Below are positions 33,846 to 44,677 of a DNA stretch of 64,000 bases, one piece after another. The notes beneath the pieces are model-generated. The model worked only from the letters and a program-made list of their open reading frames with translations. It was not told the DNA's origin and searched no databases. Numbering within the stretch: the stretch's first letter is position 1; the number at the start of each line of letters is the position of its first letter. The translations under genes were made by a program, and so were the position numbers. The stretch is from Camellia lanceoleosa (Eukaryota; Streptophyta; Magnoliopsida; Ericales; Theaceae): contig CM045768.1 of assembly GCA_025200525.1 (NCBI GenBank), positions 48,248,425 to 48,312,424 of the forward strand, in the 5' to 3' direction.

Positions 33846-33935
33846 AACATTAGTGGCTGGCAGGCCACTTTTATTGGACAGCAGGCCACTATTAGTGGCT
33901 GGCCAGCCATTACTTCTGGGTTGCCGGCCACTTTT
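33846..33935 (+). repeat. GC-rich cluster 2 of the D LTR
   Basis: Runs of AGTGGCTGGCAGGCCACT (an inverted repeat with AGTGGC/GCCACT arms), CAGCAGGCCACTATTAGTGG, CTGGCCAGCC and TTGCCGGCCAC. A keeps a shorter version at 7,752-7,790. The inverted LTR has it split by element E (48,380-48,391 and 52,559-52,590). Confidence 0.85.
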
Positions 33936-35339
33936 TCTAGGCAGACAGTTTCCTTTTTCCAGCAAAGCAGAGCAGAGGCTGAGGTAGAAAAACAGTGCAA
34001 TTTTCTAACCGAACAATAGAGGCATTCTAGTAGCAAAACGAAGAGCATTATCGGGTGGAAATCTACATCCATGCATGAGCCATCCCTCGATTCTCAGGAT
34101 CCATCAAAATGATATTGTAATATTAGTACGTTGAGCTTGGAGTAGCGGATTTGTAGCTAATTAGTTAGAATAGCTAGTAGTTGGTTAATTTGTTATTGTA
34201 ATAATTAGTTAATTAGCTAGTGTAGTTAATTTATTTCATTTGGTTTGTAATAATTAGTAAATAGCTTAGCTAGGGCATTCATTCGGACCCTCTTGTGCGA
34301 GGGCCAAACTTGTAATAATGTGTATGTCTTCCAACCCCACGTCTTTGTTCCTTTTATTTACTTGCTTATAATGGGTAGTTTAGAACATCATGTTTCTTTT
34401 AGCATTTCCCATGTTTGCATCCACTTGTCTTGCATGCATCAAGTCTCGGTTTATTATTCTAACAAAGCATTGCTGTTTATTATTTCGTTGAATACGTGTT
34501 TAAACCGCATACTATCAAATCGATTCATATGTCATAATTAGTAGCCGAGCCTATTAGTTACATATCGCATGTGTTACATTAGTCATATTGCATTAGTTAG
34601 GAGCATGCATGTTTTTTAACTTTTTTGTTTCTTTTAGCTTGTCTTGGAGTGCGAGGTGAGAATTTTTGGCTTTAGCATATCGCATGCATGTGATTATTGC
34701 CATATTTAGCATGCTTGCCATGAGGCTAATTGCTTAATCGATATACACTCTTGAATGCCTGTGGATGAAGGCTAATTGTTTGAATTGGAAACAATGTACA
34801 TATACGATCACCCTTTTTTCAAGTGGTATATATTTGAAACAATTTTCAAAAAACAAACATGAAATCAAAATGTTCCAATTTTTGCAAATTAGTCTATACT
34901 TGTGTGCAACACATAGTAGTAATGCTAGTCTAATAAATTGGAACAAGAGCATATAATGTAAATAAGATTTGTATAATGATTAGGAGATGCCGATCTTTGA
35001 TCGAACAAGTGGGCTGCTCAATTCATGACCTTTCCCTTTCGTACCTAAGTTCCGGAGTCGAGACAATCTTAGTGATGATGGACACGTGGTGGCCTTTCGT
35101 ACGAGTCATGGATTTCCTAAATTTTTTAAAAATATTTAGGTGGCGACTCTGTATCTGGCAAAGCAGTCCATTTTTGACATTTTGATTCAAAATTGATTTT
35201 CCAAAAGATTTGTCGAATTTAGACTCTTTTGTGTTTATCTATTTCACATTGCACTTGTGAGATCAGATTCAGAACCACCAGAGTCTGAACTGCAGGGCTA
35301 TCTTATCCGATGAGAGCACAAAAGTCGAGCAACAGTTTC

Positions 35340-35357
35340 TGGCAATTCTGCTGGGGA
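35340..35357 (+). other. primer binding site of element D
   Basis: TGGCAATTCTGCTGGGGA, five bases after the LTR end. The TGG start and the TGCTGGGGA end match a tRNA 3' end (CCA) and the primer-site pattern of Ogre-like elements; the tRNA is not identified here. This is the only intact PBS among A, B and D. Confidence 0.75.
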
Positions 35358-36400
35358 TTTGGAGAACTTGACTTGAAATTCATGATGTGAAATTTTATTA
35401 CACTTATATATTCTTTACATTGCATTTGCATTGGTGCACTTAAATCACTGTGTTTGCCATCTGCTATTCTTGGACTGTTTGCCAGAGACTTGCCCAAAAG
35501 CTTGCCAAAGGCTGATCAGTTATGGGCTCTGCCATGTTAGGAACACACCTCTTGGATGTGGACTATCGCTGAACCGTTTGATCCTCCTTTCATTTCTCGG
35601 TGTTAGGTGTGAGAAGTATATTAAGTAGTGTTGCCAAGGTATCCTTTTGACCAATCAGCCTAAACTGCATATAGTAAAGCTATAGAGACTATTCCAAACT
35701 AGGATAGGATGCTCTCCCATATGCAAGATGATGTGATATTACTTATTTGAGTGGTAAAGCCATAGATCACTCCAAAAGCTAGGACAGGGAAACTCTAAAC
35801 CTCTCATAGGGGTGTTTTGAATGTTTTTGTGCAAAATGTGAAATCTCTAGAAAAGTGTGATGCAATCCTAGGAGAGTCTTAATCTTGAGGCGATTCCTTT
35901 TAACCTTAAGGATCATATCAGAATTAGAATTTGGGTCAAAATCCAGGGGTTTATCTTTGATATGGGTGAATTTTCAGCAAAACCAGAACTAGGGCCACAA
36001 AAATTATATCTTTGCTTTGCTTTGACTGGCATACCCAGTATTCTGATCTGATAGGGCATTTTGTTTTTAATGCTAGGTTTGTCTAAGCCAAAGAAGGAGA
36101 AATACCCAACTCAGCAAAGGCCAGGCCCAATCTAACTCGGAAAGCCATAAACCATCATAGTCTATCCAATCCCAGAAAAAACGCACTTAGCAAAGGTCCA
36201 ATCCATCTGATTCCCAAAGGCCAACTTAGAAAAGACCCAGCCAATGCCGAAAGACCCATTCTAAAAAATCTAATCCAGTCAAACCTGTCTAAACTAATCC
36301 AGTTCAGATACATAAAGTATAGCCAGGTCAAAATCCTTATTAGTCAGCTCTCAACTTACACCCATTCATTTTTTCCGATTGCCAACTCAGCAGACCCATG
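35358..36400 (+). other. leader of element D
   Basis: Non-coding, colinear with the B leader. Its right part (36,080-36,380) repeats variants of CCAACTCAGCAAAGGCC and AATCCAGTC. No open frame with recognisable motifs. Confidence 0.7.
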
Positions 36401-38727
36401 ATGGCTCAAAGTTTGGAAGAAGTTGTGGCCATGATAGCGGCGTTAAACCCGGGAATTGCTATTCAGGATGAGACCAGTGCTTAAATGCAATGCCCATCTA
36501 GGGCATCTACTACATATCCAGTCCTGGGCCCCCAGCTGAACTTTGACCCACCTCCGCCAGCTGAAGATTTGCAAAGTCTAGATCCTCGAGAAGGGTTAGC
36601 TCAAGCTTGAGTTTTCAAACCCTTGGTGCAACCTAATGAAGGGCTATTTCCCCTTGATATTAATGATCTTGACCCAACCTTGTTAAAAATTGCTAATCTT
36701 GATAAGCAATTAAAAAAGACAAAGGGAATTACCTCTATTCCCGACATTGAGGATGGGTACACCAAGGCAGCCGCAAGGCTTTTAAATAGATTCAAATGCC
36801 ATCTATTGATCGTTTCGATGGGTCTGGAGATCCTATGGTACATATCTGGCTTTTATTGGACGTTCTAAAACCGATAGGTCTAACTAAGCCTCAGAAACAC
36901 TCTCTGTATAGAAGAGCCCTATTGGGTAGAGCAGCCATTTGGTACACCAAGTTAAAGGATAAAGTGAAGCAAAACTAGGAAGATTTGGCTCAGGCGTTTG
37001 TCAATTAGTATTCTTAGAATACCTAAATTGAAATGACCATCCAAGAGCTTGAAGCAACCCACCAGAATCCCGAAGAACCTTTTGTGGAATTTATTGCAAG
37101 GTGGAGAGTAAAGGCAGCACAAATGACAAATTGGCTTTCTGAGAGGGACCAAGTGCGGATAGTGGTGCAGAACCTTGAGCCTGATATGTTACAGAAGTTA
37201 ATAGTCACTCCACTGTTCACTTTCAAAAATTTGCATGAATTAGGGGTTTAGATGAAGAGTGCATTCAACAAATGGATTATTTCGAGAACAAGCAAACCAA
37301 CAAGGAGGGTGTTTTTTGGGAGCACTATTCTCAAACCTACTGAAATCAATACAGTCGCCACTCTCGACCCTTTTGCCAAATCTAACCCACAAACAACCAG
37401 CCCAACCCGAGTTCAAGGCAGAACTTTCACCCCCCTCTATATGAGCCTAACCAGTGCACTAAAAGTCCTGATAGGAAAAGGGTATCTCAAACCCCTTGAT
37501 CCCCAACCACTTCCTGACCCACTCTCTGCTAGACAAAACCCCACCAAATACTGCGTGTATTATCAGCAGCGCAGTCATGGCACCGATCGTTGCTACCGCC
37601 TTCATCATGAGGTTTAGAATTTCATTGACAACCAGATGATAGCTCCATCTCAAGACCCCAATGTTACCACTAACCCACTTCTCATCCATGACCAAGTATC
37701 TCCTCTCCACCTTAACCTCATCCATACACTACTTCTTACCTTCAACCCTAGCATATATATCACACTGGCCTATTTACCCAAGCCTAAGGTGTTTATTCCA
37801 GAAAGTACTGACTTGTGCATGATGGATGCATCGAATCCAGTTCAGGTATGCCAAGAGTGCCAAATGGCTGAACCTAGTACTGCTGAGATGTTCGGAATGA
37901 TTAAAGACCTTCAAGGAATGATGATAGATTTAACATTTGGGGTTTCAATCCTGTCGAAAAGCTCCCCAATCTTGGGGCGAGCTGTAGTTGAAAAGGGCCA
38001 ACCCGAAGCTATCTCAGGTTTGGGTGATGACAAATCAACAACAAATGGGCCTCACTTCGATATAGGCACCCAATCCCTTGGCCAAGCAGAAGCAAGTTAT
38101 AAGAACAAGGCTTGGGCAAGTATTGATCTCTATGCACATCTTTGGTGGGCTATTAAGACTTTGAAGGTCAAAGGGTTGAACAAGCAGCAAGTGCTCGAAG
38201 TTGTTGCAAAGACTATGAATGACACTTTTATCGCTCAGGTTGAAAGCATTTTGAATTAGGGGGCAAACAATGGAGCGAGATGCTTTACTAAAAACACCCA
38301 TCTTGATTCCAATCCCAAGCCCATGAATACCCGGCCAACACCCGCCAACCCATTTTCCAATGTTTGTAAACCTAATGCTTCCTCCTCCCAAAAACGAACC
38401 TTCACCCAACTCCATATGAGCCTAACCTGTGCATTGAAGGTACTGATGGAGAAAAGGTATCTCAAACTGCTCAATCCTCGACCTCTCCCTAATCCTCTCT
38501 CACCTACATACGACCCTACCTAATATTGCACATTTTATCAACAGTACAGTTATCATACTAATCGTTGCTTCTGCTTTCGCTGTGAAATTCAAGACTTGAT
38601 TGACAACAAAGTCATCACCCTACTTGAAAATCCCAAAGTTGTCAATAACCCTCTCCCTGATTGCAATAGATTGCCACTCCATGACATAAAACTCATACAG
38701 CGTGCCACCAACCAACCATTACCCTAG
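36401..38727 (+). pseudogene. gag of element D with duplicated C-terminal module
   Basis: Starts MAQSLEEVVAMIAALNPG at 36401, shifts frame once near 36,780, then stays in one frame to 38727 with scattered stops (first at 36976 in KVKQN*EDLAQAF). The gag domain is at 36,796-37,250: RFDGSGDPMVHIWLLLDV, WYTKLKDKVKQN, FVEFIARWRVKAAQM, LERDQ-type end. The C-terminal module is present twice, 37423-37640 (PLYMSLTSALKVLI ... KYCVYYQQRSHGTDRC) and 38404-38620 (LHMSLTCALKVLM ... YCTFYQQYSYHTNRC), separated by about 750 bp encoding a linker that is also in A (LGRAVVEKGQPEAISGLGDD). Zinc-ligand His residues are partly lost. Confidence 0.85.
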
Positions 38728-40340
38728 CCAACACATCATACCCGCTAATGAGCCCAAATCCATTGTGTTCATTCTTGAATCTTCTAATTCCGATCTGAGT
38801 AAAAAGAACAAATCTTTGAAGAGATGGAAAGTTTACTCGATCTTGGTGAGTTCAAGCTTAATAAAGCAATGGGCTCTCTACATATGCCAACATTGGTGGT
38901 TGGAATGATGAACCTTAGTCTCAGCTAGGGTAATTGTTGAAAGCACTTGGGAACTAGGGGCATGGTGTAAAAAACCAATTGTTTCGATCAAGAATATGTG
39001 TGAGGACAACATAATTATGAGATTCAATTTGTGAGACCCGATTTGAAAGTCGGAAATCAATCCTTCTGGATGTGGATTTGTATTGCTGAATTGAAGGTAG
39101 GTTTGGACCTTCCCATAGGCTACTTGAAGTTGTTTTTGAAATTCTACAAATGGACTTGGAGAAGGGAAACCTCATTTTTTGTCTCAGAAATGCTTATTTT
39201 ATTTTGAGTTATGTCTTGCAAATAGTTATGATGTGAGTTTTATTTTCTCTCTTTTCTTGTGTTGTTACATCAGTTGAGTCTTTTCCTTTGAGTCGCTTTC
39301 GTGTATCCTCAGGTCTTCATTTTTATAAGAAAGTGGGAGTCAAGTTTTTGATCATTTTATTGTGCCTATAGTGATGCATGTGTGACCTTTTACAAATAGA
39401 AAAAGGCTTGAATTTGTTTTTTGAATGAGATTTTGTTAATAGGCTCGAGTGTTGAGAAGGATCCCTGAATGATTTGAGTGAATTCTGACTTATCGACGCA
39501 AAGTCATTTATGATTTCAAAAATTTTAAGTTGTTTCTTTTGCAAAACTTGCGAAGATAAGTTCAGAATTGTGCGTGATATTCTACATTGTCCTGCGGCTT
39601 ATCTTTGCCGTTAGGCAATCATGTTGGCAAGCACAAGGTGGCTTTCAGACCTGCAAGTACAAGGTGGATTTCAGACCTCACAAATCATAGAATTTCTCCC
39701 CTGGTGTTTTCATTATTTCAAAGAGAAAAGGATAAAAGAAACCAAAAAGAAAGAGAAAGAAAAAGAAAGAAAAAAAAAGAAGAAGGGAAAAAAGAAAAAG
39801 TAGGAAAAAAAAAAGTCAACCATCAAGCTAGGGGTATTCATTAGAATGAAATCCAATCAATTATGAGGAAGGGAACTCTTGTTTGAATTCGGGGAAGCCA
39901 ATGCGAAGAAGTACCACATTGCAAGAAGAACCAACTTTGAAAATGGAGTGAAAAGAAAGGAAGAAGGCATGCATAAAAGAATGGAGAACCAAGCTCAAAT
40001 CAAGACGAAGCCGATTCCAGTGTTAGGGCAAGGATGACTATTGATCAAATTCACCGCAAGTATTGTAACGTTATCCTTGAATAGAGCTCATAAGGTTGAA
40101 AACTCCGAAAGGGTGACTTTAGCAAAAGTTAGAGCACAAAAGGAGAGTGTTAACACCCGAGTGAACCTCAGCCAGACCTGATTCTCATCTTGGGATACGT
40201 AGGCAATTTCATCCTGAAGTTTTATCTCAATCATATCCATCTCATTCATCTTAACCCAATAATCTTACCCAATCACGTCGTCAACTTCGTATCAATCCAT
40301 GAACTACACCGACTGCTATGCATATCATATACTTGCACTG
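38728..40340 (+). other. 3' non-coding region of D up to C2
   Basis: No gene and no pol remnant. Contains a purine tract (39,720-39,814), AGCTCATAAGGTTGAAAAC and GCAAAAGTTAGAGC (40,085-40,137), and a partial conserved hairpin (GATTCTCATCTTGGGATACG then TAGGCA, about 40,178-40,206) whose left arm CTACGT has been lost. Confidence 0.75.
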
Positions 40341-41042
40341 GGTAAGAAAGAACTAACTTGAATCAACAAGTTGAGAAATTTTCAATACTTGAACTTATCA
40401 GTAGAATCTTTATCTTGAGCAACAAAAAGGAATTGAAACTTGGGTTTTGCGAAATTGAGTTTTAAAGGGAGCCTAAGTAATTGAGTTGTGGAGAGTTGAA
40501 GGTTTGGATTTGGAAACTCAAGCAATTAAACCTCTAGAACACCATTAAGCATCTAAGGTAAACAATCAAGCCTCTAGTCTTGTAATTTACTTGGTTAGTA
40601 CATGCATTCAAGAAATTGGGCCATGGGTTGCATGAATTGCACTAAGGAAGTAGGAAAGAAGAGCATCTCATGCATGAATACATAATTCTTATAATTCTGT
40701 AAGTTGATTTTCCAGAATTTCCACATACATGTCCATATCTTGGTTTTGTTTAAAGAATTCAACAAGTTTTTGATCTAAACATTTCATTTTCTCATGATTT
40801 GGAAACTTGGAGCTTAAATCACTCCATGCATGTCATATTCGTGTTATGTTTTCATAATTCAAGCTTGAGTTTGTATAATTGACACACTTATGGGCCTTGA
40901 TTTCATGAAATGATCTTTAATTTTTTATGTTTTCCAAGTTTAGACTTGTTTCCTCAAGTTTTGGGGCCCAAGAGTTGTGTTTTGAAAGGTTGAATTCGAG
41001 TTTTGAGCTAGGGAGTGCAATCTAGAAATTCTAGATTCTGCT

Positions 41043-41350
41043 TCTCTGCTCAAGCGATGAATTCTCCGCTCGAGCGACCACTCTGTGTTTTGCACCTCCA
41101 TTCGAGTGACCAAAGGTTGGTTCGAGCGTGAAATGCAAGCTCCCAGAAGTTTTATGTTTTGTAGACCGCTCGAGCGATAAGAGTTGCAGTCGAGCCAAAA
41201 CTTGAGTCTTACGCTTGAGTGAGCATCAAGCGGAAAAATCGAGCAACCAGTACTTTTGCAAAGTTTACAGATCGCTTGAGCGAAGGAAGTTGTGCTTGAA
41301 TGACCACTCACATTTTTCATATCCGCTCGAGCGAAGGAAGTTGTGCTCAA
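41043..41350 (+). repeat. CTCGAGCG cluster in C2
   Basis: About ten variants of the palindrome CGCTCGAGCG (for example CCGCTCGAGCGACC, CCGCTCGAGCGATAAG) spaced 20-50 bp apart. The same cluster is in solo LTR C at 45,824-46,148. Confidence 0.9.
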
Positions 41351-41764
41351 GCAGGACCCATAATTCCAGCATTTTTAACCAAGTGTTTTCAAATGCATTT
41401 TTGCATCCTCATTGCATCCTAGGCAATCCTTGGCCAAGATTAAGATACAATAATGATGATAAAAAGTAGAAACACACCAAGATAAGAAATAACCAAGTTA
41501 ATATTTTTTGGTGTGTAATTCAGTACATATTCGTTCTGTATCTGTGTAGGTCATGCGCCACAAGATATTTGAATTGCCTACTCTATTCATTTACTTGGAG
41601 CCATCTGTTATTGTGAGTAATAACTTAGTAAATCTATGTTCAAGTTAAATTATTTTATGTATATGAAATAAGATTTGTTTTATGAAATGTTATGTTCTGT
41701 GCTATGAATGATTGTCCAATTTTCGATAAGTATTTGTGACACAAGTATGTTATCTGTTCCTGAT

Positions 41765-41931
41765 CTGGAGGTTCCTTTATGGAATTGACAAGTTATTTGC
41801 ACCCAGCTGGAGGTTCCTTTGTGGAACTAACAAGTTATCCATTCCCAGTCTGGAGGTTTCTTTATGGAACTGACAAGTTATTCGTACCCAGCTGGAGGTT
41901 CCTTTATGGAACTGATAAGTATGATCTTCGA
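41765..41931 (+). repeat. four 42-bp repeats with hairpins in C2
   Basis: Units start CTGGAGG at 41765, 41807, 41850 and 41892. Each holds GGTTCCTTTATGGAAC or a variant; TTCC/GGAA pair around a TTTAT loop. Solo LTR C has a different short repeat (CAGTTGGCCCATAAAGGGAC) in the same place (45,285-45,436). Confidence 0.9.
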
Positions 41932-42529
41932 TACTCTGTATGTGATCTGTTAGCGCTAACGAATGTACTATGTAAGATTAAGCATGAACTCTGATTTTTG
42001 TATATGCTCTGAACAAGATTACGAATATGAATCTGTCTTCGGTATGAACTCGGGTTTCTAAATTGGTTTTGGGACATCATTTATTTAAACCTGGGCTCCT
42101 GCTCACTATTTATTATGTATGTAGGTGAGCAGGCTCATGACCAGGCTTAAGATGATGCCTGAAGAATTTTGTGTTTGTCAACCTCCTTTTGCGCCTCCCG
42201 AGGAGGTTCCGAACTAAGTCAAGTCTTGTGGCCATGTTTTTGTGAATGCTTAAGACTTTGTTTCTTTTGGCTTACGAACAAACATTTCTGTTTATATGGA
42301 CATGGATCATGTGAAACTACTGTACCTTTATGACGTCATATGTATGCGTATAAAATTTAAGATTATCTGTCCTATGTATGTCTGCATAGCTCGATGGACT
42401 ATGTATGTTTTATATATCTGCTTCCGCAGTTCCTAATCATATGATATTCTGTTCAGAGGCCTTGGGTAATCCAGGGATTACTGGTCGGTTATGACGCTAA
42501 ACCTACAGGGGCGGGTTTGGGTCGTGACA

Positions 42530-43140
42530 GCATCACTGTGTCTTGTGCATTCACTTGCATCACGCTGTCTTGTGCACCCTCACCAGCATTATCTTGTGCA
42601 TTCACTTGCATCGCACTGTCTTATACACCTACCACGCACTGTCTTGTGCACCTGCCACGCACTGTCTTGTGCACCCACCACGCACTGTCTTGTGCACTTG
42701 CATCACACTATCTTGTACACCCATATCGTACTATTTTGTGCATTCACTTTGTATCGCACTGTTTTATGCACCTTGCATTGCACTGTCTTGTCCATCCACC
42801 ACACACTGTCTTGTGCACTTGCATCACATTGTCTTGTGCACCCATATCGCACTGTTCTGTGCATTCACTTTGTATCGCACTATTTTGTGCACCTTGCATC
42901 GCATTGTCTTGTGTACCCACCATGCACTGTCTCGTGCACTTGCATCGCACTGTCTTGTGCATCCGTATCACATTGTTTTGTGCATTCACCTTGTATCGCA
43001 CTATTTTGTGCACCTGGTATCGCATTATTTTTGTGCCTTGTACCACACCATTTTGTGCATTCTACCTGCCTTGCACTGTTTTGTGCACCTCACTCACACT
43101 ATTTTGTGCACCTCACTCACACTGTCTTGTGCACTCACTT
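42530..43140 (+). repeat. tandem array of element D (about 23-bp unit)
   Basis: Roughly 25 imperfect copies of GCACTGTCTTGTGCAC with spacer CTTGCATC or CCACCAC; TGTGCAC/GTGCACA is nearly palindromic. C2 ends at its left edge, so the array may have continued further left before the insertion. Three overlapping open frames here are translation of the repeat. Confidence 0.93.
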
Positions 43141-43500
43141 GGTCTAGAAGATCTTAAATCCTCTAAAGGTGCAATTCCTTTAGTGTTTGTCATGCCCGAA
43201 CGACTTTAGGTGGTCTGGTATGGCCACCTTCATGTGTTTATGATGAGTTCCTAGGAGATCAACTGAGACAGTGGAAACTAGAGTTTGAATGGCCGAGGCC
43301 TAGAATGCAAAGGTTCAGGATTTTCGAGACTAAAGTATGGTTTAAATACCCAAGGGTGTATCCTCAGCTTGAAATCTGTATGGCAGCCCTATAGGTTAAG
43401 GTAGCTTGTGTGCGCCTCAATTCTAGATACTGAACCAACCTAGTCTCTGTTACCCTGTTGGAGAATAGGGAAAGTTGCAAACATGGCCAAGAAAAAAAGT
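43141..43500 (+). other. conserved 3' block in element D
   Basis: Contiguous version of a block that is split in A (14,560-14,718 plus 29,705-29,840) and reversed in G (56,790-56,400). Phrases: TTAAATCCTCTAAAGGTGCA, GAGTTCCTAGGAGATCAACT, GTGGAAACTAGAGTTTGAAT, GGTAGCTTGTG, TTGGAGAATAGGGAAAGTT. Reading frames are not kept between copies. Confidence 0.85.
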
Positions 43501-43736
43501 GGTACCTGTGGTTTGGAAGCTCAACAAGAAGAAGGAGAAGATCCCCAGTAGTAGGAGGTGAGTCATCGCCAATTTCTCCTGTAAGGTACTTTCACTTCCT
43601 AGCTGCTACATCATATTAGTATTATTTATAGCATTGCATAGCATCTATTGTATGCATCCATCGCATCCATTACATCATACCATTTTATCACCTGCATCAG
43701 TTCCATGTTAAGCTTAATCTGGCATGTGCTCATACC

Positions 43737-44185
43737 TTTCCTTCGTTGAAACATGGTTTTGTTATGTGTAAGTACCCATGCTGCGCTGAGGCTAGTATTG
43801 AGGGTGTCAACACATTTTTTGTGTTAGAAGTGGTCTATTTTGTGTCCATGCCTTTTCTAGGTAAAATGTGGTTCAGCCTATACCTTTTATTCACTGCATC
43901 CATTGTATCGTACTTTGTCTTGTTACATTCAGCATATCAAATCATTATCTTTCCCTAGCAGATCATTCCTCACTTATATTATACCACTCAATTACTTGTA
44001 CCTTTTCTATGAGAAACATAGTTTTGTATGCGCTCTCACCCCTTTCATGCTAAAACATGGTTCTGTTATGTGTAAACATCCATGCTGCGCTGAGGCTAGT
44101 ATTGAGGATGTAGGCACTTAGCCTGTGTTAGGCGTCATTTGACTGTGCCCACTTCTTTTCTATATAAAACATTGTTTGATTTGCA
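43737..44185 (+). repeat. imperfect 306-bp duplication in D
   Basis: The segment AAACATGGTTTTGTTATGTG...CATGCTGCGCTGAGGCTAGT (43,749-43,800) recurs at 44,055-44,106 with the following CTTTTCTA(G/T)(G/A)TA part, giving one full unit and a partial second. Non-coding. Confidence 0.85.
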
Positions 44186-44488
44186 TCTTTATTCCTTTAT
44201 GGTATTTGTGTGGTAAGCACTGCTTGTGGTTTGATTATATTATTGCATTGCACTGCATATCATTTGTATCATTCGCATTACATTGTGTATCATTTGCATT
44301 ATGCCCCTGAACTACGTTGGTTTGATTCCTTGTAACGGGGTAAGTAGGTAACCCTCAGGTTCAACCAACAACATCTGTATTTTGTTTGTTTGCCCAAGTC
44401 TTACTGCCTTGCCAAAATGGGTCGTCTTCAGCCTTTGACATTAATTCACGTCATTTCATGACATTGAGCTCTGTCAAAGAGGGGCAAC
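44186..44488 (+). other. conserved 3' tail and PPT of D
   Basis: GCATT/GTATC-rich sequence, then the second conserved hairpin copy (GAACTACGTTGG...GTAGG, 44,309-44,347), AATGGGTCGTCTTC, and the PPT CAAAGAGGGGCAAC at 44475-44488. It matches B 25,550-25,741 closely. Confidence 0.9.
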
Positions 44489-44677
44489 TGTAGCTCAACT
44501 TTTGTCCTCCTGTTGGATACGATAGCCTTACAGTTCGCACTCCCTTGGTTCTAAATCTGATCTCACAAGTGCAATGTGAAATAGATAAACACAAAAGAGT
44601 CCAAATCTAGCAAATCTTTTAAAAAATTAATTTTGAATCAAAATGTCAAAAATGGACTGCTTTGCCAGATACAGAGT

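Larger units (their letters stand above)
31625..35334 (+). repeat. 5' LTR of element D (3,710 bp)
   Basis: TGTAAACACCCC at the start (first bases differ by one from A) to GTCGAGCAACA at 35334, five bases before the PBS. Contains a duplicated U3 module, GC-rich cluster 1, TATA (32501), a donor-like AGGTATAA (32,727), GC-rich cluster 2 and the AGGTGGCGACTCTGTATC segment (35,138-35,155). Confidence 0.9.
40341..42529 (+). mobile_element. C2: 5'-truncated LTR of family C inserted in D
   Basis: Ends GGGTTTGGGTCGTGACA at 42529, the exact terminus of solo LTR C (44678, reversed). Upstream, colinearity with C is seen from about 40,350-40,560 (GGAATTTAAGG-like segment, then CTAAGGTAA donor-like site), through the CTCGAGCGA cluster (41,043-41,350) and the short tandem repeat (41,765-41,931). 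The first about 400 bp of the LTR (TGTAATAACCC...) are absent, so the left edge is approximate. It interrupts D just before D's tandem array. Confidence 0.75.

Noticed and set aside
42491..43209. Three overlapping frames of 204-230 codons
   Set aside because: Translation of the 23-bp array of element D in three frames at once; Cys/His/Val-rich pattern is a repeat artefact.
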